A DNA stretch of 64,000 nucleotides from Rhodeus uyekii (taxonomy: Eukaryota; Chordata; Actinopteri; Cypriniformes; Acheilognathidae). The notes under the pieces were generated by a model. It did no database searches, was not told the DNA's origin, and worked only from the letters and a program-made list of their open reading frames with translations. The position numbers and the translations under genes are program-made. This document shows, piece after piece, positions 26,390-39,900 of the stretch. The DNA lies in NCBI GenBank assembly GCA_037043235.1, contig JAWRVZ010000055.1:2910501-2974500 (forward strand). Direction: 5' to 3'. Within the stretch, counting starts at the first letter, position 1. Every line of letters starts with the position of its first letter.

Positions 26390-26637
26390 GTTGTGGGAAT
26401 AAAATTGTGGGAATAAGCTAAGAGACAAGGGTTAGCCAGGTTTATGCGGACAAAGAATTAATTAATATTAATATGTTTAGCTTTGACTAAAGCTAAATAT
26501 CAATCAACACACATTGATCATCACAACTGATCCATTTATACTCAATAAGTAGATACCGGGAGTAAAAAGTAACAAATGTGTTGCCCTCTTATGTTGAGAT
26601 TGGGAGGAAGATTATATCTGTCGCTTGTGGTAACTTT

Positions 26638-26751
26638 TTACCCATATTTAGCTTTGTCATTGGCCAGTGCCAGACGTCGAATGTTGGCCACACAGCTAGC
26701 TGCCGCCTCCTGTAGGATCTCATCCGTGGATCCGATCATGATGAGCAGGAG
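26638..26751 (-). CDS. armc4: armc4 terminal coding exon J (37 codons plus stop)
   Basis: Acceptor CTCTGTCATAG ends at 26752. Reads LLLIMIGSTDEILQEAAASC then ANIRRLALANDKAKYG and TAA at 26640-26638. The EAAA..NIRRLALA motif is the typical ARMC4 C-terminus. It is separated from exon I by a 10.5-kb repeat-laden intron, yet the frame fits exactly. Confidence 0.94.
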   Translation of the reverse strand, partial: LLLIMIGSTDEILQEAAASCVANIRRLALANDKAKYG

Positions 26752-29700
26752 CTATGACAGAGAGAGGAACATGTCAGAAACAGCCATCATAGCAATCCAA
26801 TAATGAAAACGCTGGCCAACATTCTCCTTTCATTAGACAGAACGAAAACCGCATAGCTACAATAACAGTCATTCACGAAGGCTTCTTACAAGCAGTTCTT
26901 TCCTGGGGCTTGAAGGAGACATCTAATCTGTTATTAAGCTATAAATGCAACTGTTTGCACACTGCAGACTTTTGCCAGAGGAGTTTACAGCTCCTGCGGC
27001 TGCCAAGGCTCGCTGCCTACTGGATGGCAGAGCACTGCGTCGACTCATTAGCTCACATATCAGTGTGTTTAGTTATGTCGAGAGAGTGAGGCAAGAGGTA
27101 GAAAGTGAGATTATGGCACACAACCTTTGTCTGAGTGAGTATATTAGTGGAATTGTGTTTGTTACAGTAATGAATAGCTTTAGTAGTTGTTTATAAACTC
27201 TCCTCTGAACATTTGGCCATGTACTAAACCACACAGTCTGGCCGAACCCTCCCTCAGATCAAAGGTCATCTCAGATCCCTCCACTTCAGCTTTGTGTAAG
27301 CTGCCTGATCCGTGTTCTCAAAAACGGGTTCCCTTACTAAAAAAGACCACTTTCCAGAACATCTGGGTATGTATTAAAATGTTTCTACTGTACAATGAGA
27401 GTTACTTATTATTCTGTCACACGAAGGGGTAGAGTTTGTGCCAATGCCACACTGTGGCTAAGTTATACAAGTTGTCTCTTCTGTCACGGGAGGGAGAGAA
27501 ACCGATAGACTGACAGAACGATTAATGGCGAGTTGTGTTCATAAATCTAAAACACAAACTGTGGGCAAACACACTTGCACAACAAGTATTCTAAATCTGT
27601 TTGGTATGTGTGTGTCACTCACTGCAGGACCAATAGGAGGGTCATTCATTGAGTTTCATCCAGTACGTCCATGCAAAAATATCTGACTCTCAAGACTCCT
27701 AAAAACCCCTGGTCTTCTTTATTCTTAATGTTTAAAAGCAGGATATGAATATGATGTCATGAATATATTTTGCATAATTGCTTTGCATGTACATACTATG
27801 TACTTTATACAGTCATTACAATAACTGGATAATAACTTGAGTTGAGCCAGATACTTGGCTGAAACGAGTATCCTGTACGGATAAAGCGCTTTTGCTGAGT
27901 AAAAGTATTATACGAATACGAGTCAATATCTGTGCTTCTGATTGTATAAAAATCCTCATTGGATCACTGACTGTGTCTGTGTTCTGTGATATGCTAGTCA
28001 CAGCACCCCTCCCCTACACATACAGATTTGCTGTGTCCTGCTCTGCTCACTCACACACAGAACACTGAGAAGAGAACAGCCCTCTTTCTCTCTCCGTCTC
28101 TTGCTCAGGCAGGTTCGCGGGTCTTTTCCGTTAACATTTAGGGTTTCTTCAGCTTTAGGTTTGTTTTTTATTTCAGTTTGTTTGTAGTACTTATTAACCA
28201 GTAGAGATCTGGTAAACGTGGAGTTTGTTCAGACGTGGTGCTTGGTAGAATGCGACTGGCGACTATGCGTCTCTGCCTGTCAGAGTTTTTTTTTTTTTAC
28301 CGTCTGCTGGCTCCAACCAGTTTTTTGACTTATAAAAAATAAAGTATTGATATAAAAACTATATTACAAATTAATCAGCTACACACATACCTGGTTTGAA
28401 ATTTAAAAGAAAAAAAGAACCAAAAAAAAAAAAAAAAATCACTGATCATAAAAATAGTAAAAGTTACAAAAAGAAAGTTATGTTTAGATAAACTCTTGTT
28501 CATTACATTTTTCTTCATAATTGCAACCGCATGTGTTGTATTCATTGTTGCAAAACTTGTTCTGTATATAGTTTGTTTGTTATCGTGATCAAAACCATTG
28601 ATCTGAAGCTTAATGCTGATGCTGTCATGCAAATAGTTTTCTAATCAGCAATAAATATAACAATTTCTGATCAACCCATATCAATTGCAGGATTAAAAAT
28701 AACATACCGGTTAAAGCCCCATCCATTTCAAGACAACGCGACCACTTCCGGGTTAAATCCTGCCCACTTCAGGGTTAGGCCCCGCCCAGTCCGAGTACAG
28801 ATACAGATAATACTGTACTCACTCATCCCTAATTATAACCAGTCACTAACGCTGAACCTAACCTTAACCCACATAATTATCTTATAATTCTTCAGTAAGT
28901 ACACATATAAATGCATGTACTGTGACAAAGGCCAGCAAAAAAAAAATTAATACTAGCTGATAACCAACATGACATCAATATAAAATACAGAACATCCCTA
29001 AAATTCCGTCTAAAACATTATCAAGTGCGTCTAAAACACTATCAAGTGTGGTTTTGGCTGTCAATATCAGTATAATGTGTTAGAGCAAAGTTTGATCTCC
29101 TTTCATGTTATACACACACACCAACAACACTGAGCCAAGGCACAGACAAGCAAGACATTCCCAGAATTCCCTGCTAAAAGTTCAATAGTGAAGAATAAAC
29201 AGATGGAAAGACTAATATTCTGAGAGGTCCACCAGATTCCTGACATACACAAAAAATGCATTGATAGTGTCTCTCGTCCTCTAGTCTTTATTTGTTAAAA
29301 GTTCTTCACATAATTTAAGCAGTCGGAATGTATCAGTTATCATGTTCAGCTGGATTTGCCGTTTTTAAAATAGATCCCAAAACACCTTGAAGAGGCGAAC
29401 GGATGCAAGCACGAGGCAGCAGCAACATGCCAGCACATTCAGACAAGCTGCTTTTGTGAGCAGTCAGAGGATGCCCGCGACAGGGTCAGCCACCGTTTGC
29501 CAGAACTCATAGAGTGTTATTCAGCCGTGGCCAGACAGGGGCTCCTAGGGCCTGGAGCAGAGCCTCAGATAAGCACTGCTCTCTGTCTACCCCTGCCCCT
29601 CTCTGCTCTCCCAGCTGGTTTCTGAACAGACTATAATAGCCCACTTGTTAAATACTTCCAAACCCCAGTAACATGATAACTTGCCTCATGTTTGAAAATG

Positions 29701-30943
29701 AATGAGTGCCTCTAAGACTTTCTTCTGTCTTATATGCCGCAAGAGCGGGAGGATCCTGACCTCCAGGAAGGTAGAGTGAAAACATGTTTTCCCAGGCTAC
29801 TCTTTCAGCTCAAGCACATGTACATAAGTTCTCACACATGTACGCATGCTTGCACACACATGCTATGTCACGCATGTAGGTGTTGCGGTGTTAAGTGCAG
29901 CAGTGGTAAGCTGCCGTTTCCTGAGAAAAGCCCCCCGTCCACCCACCTCTCCTTGTTATCGTCCCCTACCCTCACTCCTTACAACAAAATTGCACTTTCC
30001 TTCTCCCTTCATACCACCGATGGCCTACAGGACCCAGTTTTAAATGGCTTGTGCCCTAAATGGCCTATGGAATTGTTCTTGTGATCTACACACAAATTAA
30101 ACTGTACAGTACAGCACAGCAGATCTATTTCAGTTTCAGTAAAACAAATATAGTGAAATTGAAATCTAATCAAAACAAATTGGAAATTGAAATGAAACAA
30201 AAGCTTGTTACTCAAAACTAAACTGACATCTCTATATCCCAATATGCATCTCTTCTCTCCTCTTTTGGGTTGCAGTTCTCCCCAGTCTATTTGCTTACCC
30301 TTTGTCTCATTCTTTTCCAGTCTTCCTCTTCTTTGAAACAAGAAAAGGGCTTTTCGCACTACTCTTAACTTTTAGTTATCATTGTTCTAAACGTTTCACA
30401 CATGAAATTTAAAAGTGGGGTTAGCACCTCTTTTTAGCCTGGGTTATGAAGCCCTGTTAATCCCACACTGCCGTGTGAAACTTGTATGAGTGTGAAACAA
30501 TGCTGTATTCGAATTTTACGGCTAGATGCTAAGCAACAGACAGCCAATCGCGTGCCTCATACTCACTTGTCTTGTGCAGTCAAATAAAAACCAAAAGCTG
30601 TGTGGTAGGGAACAAATGTCAAATGGTGACAGAAAATGTGACTATTGTGACTCCACAAATATGCAAATTAGAACATTAAGCCCATGGTTTAGCAATGTGT
30701 AAGTGTGAAACGGTAGCTTATGAATACCCAGGGTTAACTATTTTCAAGTGTGAAAAGCCCTAAAGTCTTTTAAGGCTGTTCATGTCATCTAAACATATCT
30801 CTTAAACCTTTTTCTACTCTCACACCTGAGGCACCCTGCATTCCTCACCTTAGACGAAACAGAGGGTTGAGTCATTCTGTTTCAAGACATAAAACACAGC
30901 AAACTTCAGACACATGCTACAGTAGCCAGATCAGAGCGCTCAG

Positions 30944-30991
<48 letters not shown>

Positions 30992-33900
30992 AAGAGAGGC
31001 TGAATAGCCTGAGTGTGTGTACAAGGACGTCATCTGCTTGCCATATCCACACCAGCTTTAACCTGCTACACACAGACCATGACTAAAAGGAAACGTATGG
31101 AATATTTATACAGATCGAAGCAGAATCATGCTCTTTTAACATCTCTCCTCCACATTTTCCAAATTTATACTCATTTGGATGAACGTTTTTTTTTCCAAAC
31201 ACATAAACAGGACAGGAGGAAAAACATGCAGACTCAGGACGGTATCAACATCAGCAAGCGCACACATGGCAAGCGCAGGTTCGCAGTCCACAAAAAAATG
31301 CAATCTAAGCTTCACAAAACATACCAGGATCTGGAAACTCGCAGCAATTGGAATCGTCTCTGATGAAAATGGCTGATAATTACCGTTCGTATTTTGTAAT
31401 TTGTCTCGCAAAGGTATTTTTGCCTATGAAAGGGGTTCTTTAATAGAAAAATCTAGCTAAAGCTGTCTGCAAGGATTTATGGTTTCAACAAACAATCTGC
31501 AAAGCTGTGGCAGTGTGCTGGAGGGAAAGAGAAACTGGATGAAAAGAGTTTTTTGAGCATCAGCCACAAAGAGGCACATCCGAATGAAAGCTGTGAGATA
31601 CTAAGCGCTCAAATTAAAATGAAGTGTTTAATTGACACACACTACAGGGCGCTCGTACACACAACACGTTGAACGGTCTTCAAAGAGAACGTGTACGATT
31701 CTTTCAGAGATCAGCAACCCCAGTCATATTAGTTCCCAAGTGGGCTAAACTTTCGCACGTCTGTTTTTTGAGGTGTAACACGCTTGTAAAATCACAAAAG
31801 GCTTTTGTTTCAGAACCAATTTAAATGTTCTTTCATATTTTATGAAACATTCAACTGGAATATTAAAAGTTGTTTTTTTGAGTTTAAATAATTTGTGTAA
31901 AAAGTGTAAAGGCAGAATTTGGAGAGGCTGTAGGGTGCTCTGACCATCTCTAATGTATTTTCCAGTGTGAAATATTTTCTTCTCAATGCTTAATTTCCTT
32001 TGCTAAAGCTTAGGGGACTGAGTTCTACACCATTAAGAACGTCAGCAGCAAAGTTACAGACAGAACATAAGTCTGAGGGCACAGCATGCAAAGTAAGGAA
32101 GGGAGAGAGAGCGAAGGAAATCATTACAGCTCTAAGCTGTTGGGTGTATAAGAGCTTCTGACTTTGAAATACGATTGCAATAATAGCAAGAGGCAGTCTT
32201 GAGTTTTACACCCCTTCATAAATTAGACTGCAGTGCCGACATCATTCCCCGATAAACTCTCTCCAAACCCATTTACAATGGGTAGGAAATATTGTTGTAA
32301 CACTTCTTCTGTCACATTAGCCTATATGTCATATTTTAAATGTACAGTTGTGCTCAGGTAGAAGCAGAAATATGTCAGTCAGAACAAGTGAGGACACAAT
32401 TGAAGGCTGGTTGGTTCAACGCATGCATTCACACAGACACAGACACTCTGTGCTGTCTAGTTTTTGTCACTGCTTGAACCGAGCAAAAAAAAAAATTGCC
32501 TTAACGACTTTTGCAAATTGGACATTACTTTTTTGGAACACCCAAAGTTCAGTCCAGCCTCCAATTATGGGCTGAGCTGAACCACATTCACGGCACTAGC
32601 ACATCAGACTACAGCACACCATTAAAGGAACATGGGAAAAAATATTTGGCTGCAACACGACAACCACTCTCATAATTTATATCCAGTTGTTATTGGGGGT
32701 GTGGAGGAGGCTGTTTAACTTTATGTTTGAGCTCTCAAACTGTTTTCTCATGTGAAAATCGCATTGGGAAAGCAAAATGTGGTTAAATTTGAATATTGGC
32801 AAAACATGTTTTTTGTTTAGTTTTTTAAATGAATTGGAATTTTTTTTTTTTTTTACAAAAAATGTCATACATCTTTTATTGAAGAATACTTGTTGAATAT
32901 ATTAGGGTTAAATGCAAGCACATTTGTCAGATAGAGGATATCTTGGGTATAGGTTTAGCCCAGTCTGAGTAAATGTAGGATATTGGTTTAGGCTATAAAA
33001 GAGCTCTTTGACATGCACTCTCAGAAGAGAAGTGCAAAAATAGTATGTCTAGAGGTACAGCAGCTTGTCACTTGGACAGTACCCTTAAAGGGACAACTTA
33101 GTATCTTATCTACCCCTAAAAGATGCATAGTTGTACCTTAGAGTAGTAATATGTACCCTCAAGCTACTACAGTGGAGTTCACTTATCTCAACCTCGGTTA
33201 ACTCGCCAACCCTATTATGTTGACGTTTTTGAAGTGGAACCACCAAACTCCCTATTTGTCTTAGCATTTTCTTATCGGTTATGCCGATTCTTTTATGTGG
33301 CCGAACCCTGATACCTCGAGCACAAAATAGGGACAAATTCGCCACTTCACATGGTTATCTCGTGACTAATGATGGCACCTAGTTCACTGCGCATGCGCTG
33401 AGTTTTTTTATTGTATACTGGTAAATCTCTGCTGTTAGTTGATGCACATATGCATTTTGTTATTAGCAAACATATACGGTGTATGAAAGTTTTTATGGCA
33501 TGCCGATCGCTTCATCAAATAAATCGGCATATTGGCTTTTGGTTGAAGAAAAAAATCTCGACGCTTTTTTGCAACCCCCGAGGCCGTCGACATAACCGGA
33601 TTCCCCCTGTACTATAAATCTTTTTGGAAAAATAATGTAAAATATGTCTCTTTAAGATTACTGTACCAGTGACAAGCTGTTGTACCACTAAAGATAACAC
33701 TTTTACATATTTTGAGTATGGAATAGCTTGTTTAAGGGTAATCACTAGGTTACATTATAGACTTCTGTATCAAGTTCCTTTTTTATTAAGTATACTTAAA
33801 CATTTTTAAGTATAGTTTATAATTTATCAATGTATTAGTAAAATACTTGTAAGTGTAGAATTTCAATACTACCAGGGATTAAATTGGCCCACTTTTTAGT

Positions 33901-36900
33901 ATATAAAAGTATACTCTTAAATACACTTTAAGTATAACTAGTTTACAACTATGGTTTTTGTTTGCACTGTAACTATACTACAAGTCAACTTATAAGTATA
34001 TTGTTGGTCTACTAGTTAAATACTTGTAGACCATCTTTTTTTAATACTTTTAATACTTCTAGACCACATTTTTTAGTTAAAGTAGATTCAGTAAACTACT
34101 AGTTTAGTAATTTTACAACGCAGGTATACTTGTGAGATTTAGTGAACTTAACATCATACTTATACTATTTTTGCAACTAAAGTACTACTGTTCCTAGTAT
34201 TTATATTTTCATTTTTACGCTTGAAATGTATAAAATGTAATAATAATTTTAAAAGTTGCCAGTTTTTTTATAATTTGCATAAAACTTTCATGGCCCCCCG
34301 CCCACAGATTATTTTGTTGTACTAATTTCTAAACATGCAATATATAAAAATAAACAACAGTCTCTGCTTTAAAAAATATATATATATATATATAATAAAA
34401 TAAAATAAAAATCCATTAGCACCCCCATAGCTTCATAGTTCTTTACCTCTTTTATACACAGTTCTATTATATTCAATAATGCTAGTCAGTTTTGATTTAT
34501 ATGCCGTTTAATGTTTGATGATAGTGTTATTTTAAATGTGTATAAACAATGCTTCTATCTCTTGTTTCTGATTCTTCTTAGCTTGTGTTTTGATCCAGAG
34601 CTTCTGTAGCTTCGCCTACTGTATAACAGTGAAAAGATGGATTGCCAGAAAATTGTCAATGGCAGGGAAGCATTGTATCATAAATTAAGGAAAAGTCTGC
34701 CAATGGCAGAGAAAAATTCATTAAAATCTGTTTTCTTCATAAGTCAATATTTATCAAACAATGTAAGCTTATAAGACAGTATGTAGAACTATGTTTAAAA
34801 AAAAGTATTTAATAGCCCATTTAATCAAAGGATTACACTACCAGACAAGTATTGTATTTTTAAATACGTCTAAATCAAAAACTGTATCATAAAAAAGGCA
34901 AGACATTTCAGTCAAGTATACCTAAGTGTAATTTTATGTATATTCCTGAGAAAACAAAGTAGACTGAAAGTATACTTTCTCATTTTTAGTTTAAAAGAAC
35001 TAATAACACACTTGAATAAACTACTTTTAAGGGATAAGATGCATTGGAAACACGTTACAATAAGATTAGGTTTGTTAACATTAGTTAACACAACCTAACA
35101 ATTAAAAATACTTTGTTTTACAGCATTTATTCATCAATGTTCATTTTAACATTGACTAACACATCATTAAAATCAGACGTTGTACCTGTTAATATAATTT
35201 AAGGGACCTGAGCAAACATGAAGTAACAATGAACAGTTGTAATATTATTAAAGTGCTCCAATATGCTATTTTAAAGGTTCCCAAGGTCTCCTACAACAGA
35301 TTTACATGCATCAAAGGTCAAAACACTTTCTCGTAATTTTCTTTCTTTCATTTTCTCATAACAAATATTGTTACACATCACCTAATTTCTCAGTTTAAAA
35401 ATGTCCTGCCTTTCTGAGAACTACTCTGCTCTGATTGGCCAGATGACCCAGTCTGTTTTGAATGGTCGACCACTTATAGCACATGAGTCGGAAACAAAAC
35501 GACCATTATCATAACTGAATTTCAGCTCCAGAGGCTTCCTAAAGCTCAGTGATGGTACACACTGTAAAGTGTGTAAGGATGGCACTGATTTTATCAATCA
35601 ATTCGAGTGCAAGTCTAATGATGAAACATTAGAAGAACTAGTTATTCAATCTGAACTTCCATCTCAAAGACGACTTGAGCAGGACATTTCTCAGTGGTAC
35701 GTTTTTAATTAGTTTGTCGTACATTCTGAGATGTTGCAACTTTAATTCCGTCTTGTAATTCACTAACTTAAATAACTGATGTAACATTTACAGTTTATAA
35801 ACCAAATGCTCCATCTTTTATCATTACTCAAAGAAGTACTGGTAAGAACGACAGACAATTTGCGTTAATTGACACAATATTAGTGGGCAGTAATAACGTA
35901 GGTTGTCCAGTTATATCATACTTGCAAGTTGTGATTCAACAAGTTGTGACTTGAGACACATCTTGTTGACTTTGCCGAGATTTGAGCAGCAATCATCAGT
36001 AAAATGGCAGGAACACAACAAAAGGATATTCTGGATATTGTCTTGCTGTAGTCATTTTAACCTCTGACTCTTCACATCCTCATCCTTTGGAAGTTTATAC
36101 AGAGATAAATTTGCGGCATCTTCTCGATATGAACACAACACAACATGGTGTTTGAGGGCAGGTCAAAGTAGATGTTGTTCGTGGGCAGCCAATGAAGACT
36201 ATAGCATTAAGCAATTATGCAAGCATTGTGTTACAGTGTTTCGTATGAATGTTACGGAAGTGAGCAGTTCAGATTGGTTGTTTCTTTAGGGAGACGATAA
36301 TTTTATTTGTCGTGCACTTTTATCTTTACAACTTGGCAGACCTTTTACATTCACAAACAGCTATATTACACACTGAATGAAAAACAAATATCTTAAAAAG
36401 CATAATAGCACTTTAATGTTAACAAAGATTAATACTGTAACAAATGTTAGTTAATGCATTAAGTGTTACTGATGCATTAGATTTAGCTGTTGCAGTCTAG
36501 ACCTGTCACTCTAACACCACATCTTGAAATGCTTGATTTTTGGCATTTGGCGGAGTACATTTTTCCCTAAATAACCCTGTAAGCACTACAATAAAACCCA
36601 CATCACACCTAACACATAACTCTGTTTAGTTACTTGTAAATTGAGCAATTGCTACGGAATGTTTTAAAGATCATGTAAGGCATTGTTGTCTAACATTGTG
36701 TGTATCTTTTGATTTGAGTGCCATATTGAGTGGATTCCAGAAACTGACAGTCAGAAAGTATCTCAGCAGTATTCTGTCACTCCAGACCAGTCTGCCCTGG
36801 CCAAAGTCATGCCACAGCCACATTCTGCTCCTTCTTCCCAGCAGCTTACTGAGCAACCGTTCCCCGCGCAACAGTCTTTCAATGATCAGCAGCCCTGGCA

Positions 36901-39900
36901 TGCTAGAGCACAGGGGATAACTAGGGGGTGGCGGAGCGCAGCTCAGTATACACACTGCTGTTTGCTCTACTGAATTCCCATGACGGTTAGAAAACACTCT
37001 TATTTCCGCCACCCCCCTCACCAAACCCATCAACCCCACCCCACATCGAAAAATAAGAAAACATGCCTTGTTCTCCAGCCCTCATTGCTTAAAAATAGTT
37101 TGAAATACATCCTTTCAAAGCCTATTAGTGATGTTTTCATATGTCACAAGCCAACTCTGATTGCAATATATAGAGCTCTCAAGCAGCTAGCAATGCATAA
37201 AAAGGAGATGCATGTTACTGGTTTGCAAAGATATGAAGTATGATCAATACCTTGACCACTCCTTTTTCATGCATGGTGATGCAGTTGTTAGGGTCTTTAG
37301 AGAGCTCAAACAGAGCCCGGGCTGTTGCTTGGTGCACTGAAGGGTCGTTTGAGCGAAGGTAGTTTACCAGTGGAGCTACAGCTCCAGCCTCTCCAAACGA
37401 CATACAATTACTTCCCCACGTACAGCAACAGGCGATGGCTTCCGCTAAGTACCGCCGTAACTTATCATCCCCCTGTACATCCACACAAAAAAAGAGCAAG
37501 AGACAGAGAAATCCTAATTAAATAAAGTCAGTGAGTGACAGTTACTCATTTTCAAAATGGTTACAAAGAGTTTTATTATTGTTGCTAATTAACTTTTTAG
37601 GATAAACAAAATGGCTATAACCTCATAAGGGTCTTATAAGACGATTCTAGATAAGTAAATTTGTTAGCGTGAAACATGACTGGAGCAGCACTCACAGTGT
37701 TGGTGAGATTGGCCAACATGGGAACGACACCATGGTCTGTAATAACGGCCAGGTTCTCCACATCTTTGGCAATTTTAGCAATGGCTGCACACACGCTTGC
37801 CTGCACATCTTTATTCTGTGATTTTAGCAAGTTAACAATGAGCTCCAAACCACCCACAAAGGAACGGACCATTTCCCCAGCATCCTGAAACAGAGAAAAC
37901 AAGAAAATGTCATGAATTGTGATTGTACACAAGAAAATAGCTGATTGAGAAGGCTATTGTGTTGTGCTTTATCATGTGAAATCAATCAGTCACTGAACTA
38001 TTGAGAATAGTAACAGTTCTCTTATGATACTTGGAGACACTCCAGCATGCTTTGGGATGTGACACAGACTGTGAAATTCAGCAAGTCTGTACTCATTCTG
38101 TCACACAGGAAACCTGTACATGTCAAACTCAATCAGTCCACACTACCTGGAGAATATACTCACCTCAGGAAGGAAATATGGCTGACAAAACGAGCATTTA
38201 TAAAGTAGAGCTGGTTTTTGGCTTGATGGCACCATTATAGAGGGCATGTTTTCACCCAAAGGCCTTAGGTCACGTTCATGCCAAATTCATGACAGACAAC
38301 AGAAAAGCCTGTCTTCAGAAGAAGAGTGGGCATTCAAAATATCATGGACATACAACACAGAAATTACAACTTTAGCTATTCTTTTAGTTCCAGTCCAGTC
38401 ATTTCAGTGGTGCCAGAGGGTATATAGCATGCCAGGATGGCACCAGGCTGTTTAGAACGATTACAAAATAGTACAGTGATATCTTTATTGACAGTACAAA
38501 AGCATATCATTATGGTTTTGGAATCAGATGAAGCCAAACATTCAGTAAGCAAGCCTTTCTTGTATTGTGGAATGATTGAGTACCATGGGTTGCTGCTTCT
38601 GTTCTGGTGTCTTTAAATTGTCTTAAGTTCACCTCCATGTGAATTGGATCGTCCTAACTTAGCAAAAAAAATCTAAGGTCCCTGACCCTCTTGTAGTGCA
38701 GTCCTCTGGGGTTCTCCTAAAAAAATAATACAATCTGTCCCTCTAACCGTGTATTTCACAACACAGTTTAACCCTAATAAACCCTTGTACACAGCACGGG
38801 AAAATGCCGCCTTCCACTCTGCAGACCCAGAAAAAGAAGCAGAGACCCAGAGCAGGTCAAGCGTGCAGCGAAGACAGCAGCATCAGAGAGGAGCCTCTAA
38901 AGTCATGCCAAAGGATGAGCACTGTGTTTAGTGTGTCTGGGCAGAGACCAGGGAGGAGAGGGGAGGAAACTGCAGCATGTCTCACACAGGAAATGGCAGT
39001 ATAGGAATACTGATGAACACTGGGAAATAGAGAGAGAGAGAAAAGCAGGAGCAGAAGAGGAAGTATGGCAGAGCCACCAGCTGCGGAGGGTCACTGAGGA
39101 ACCCTTTCAACCCAGGGCCCACAAAAACATCCCCAACTAAGTTCCACATCAGCAAACACAGCACGGAGTAAGACATGCAGAGAGGGAGGAAGAGCGAGGG
39201 AGAAAGAAAGAGAACGGATGAAACACAAACAGTGTACAAAAACCAATGTAAGCCAAGCTGAAAAAGGGAAAGGAAAAGGCCTGAGGGAGAAAAAGAGAAG
39301 AACAAGATGCTGAGAGTGTGAATATAAGAGATAAAATTGAGGGAGCTGCCCTCAACAAATATCATAGCATTAAAGCAAGTGAGTGAAAGGTATAACATTT
39401 TAAAATGTATGCATTTGGCAGATGTTTTTATCCAAAGCAACATAAAAAAACTAGTGTCGCAGAAACCTAATTGTGTTGTCGTCTTGCTGTGCTTGAACAT
39501 ACCGTAAAATACTAGTTAACGGCCAATTCTCAAGCATGTTCTGTGCCTGATTAGGAGGAAATAAATCTCTGTACCAGAAGGTGGCAGAGACAAATTTCAT
39601 ATATAAATGCATATAAATTCTATCAAAACAAGCCTACAAATGCATATAAATTCCACTAAAACAATCCCCCCCCGTCAACAATCATGTGTAGCAAGAGTGA
39701 AAGATTTCCCCGCACAGATTTCACAATGGGCTCAAGGATTTACCGTGTTGATCAACAGAAAGGTGCTTGATTTGAAAGTGATTTCTTTTTATAAACTTTT
39801 TATCATTGCAAAATTTGCATGGCATTGAAAGTGGTGTTCATTAAAGCAGATAGCACATGCTGACCATCCTCTGCCTGTAAAGGAACAAAGCACAATCATA

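Larger units (their letters stand above)
26752..37250. other. last armc4 intron (10.5 kb)
   Basis: Filled with repeats listed separately (27838-28832, 30945-30989, 33052-33690, 33775-35040, 35045-36480). 29000-30900 and 31000-33000 show only short open frames with no family resemblance. 30370-30760 has GTGTGAAA motifs near both ends and may be another decayed DNA repeat. Confidence 0.6.

Noticed and set aside
30370..30760. Possible DNA transposon with GTGTGAAA ends
   Set aside because: Inverted ends not convincing and no target duplication seen; left unlisted as an element.
38982..39500. 172-codon hydrophobic frame, minus strand
   Set aside because: Arises from a purine-rich plus-strand tract; low complexity, no domain, intronic.
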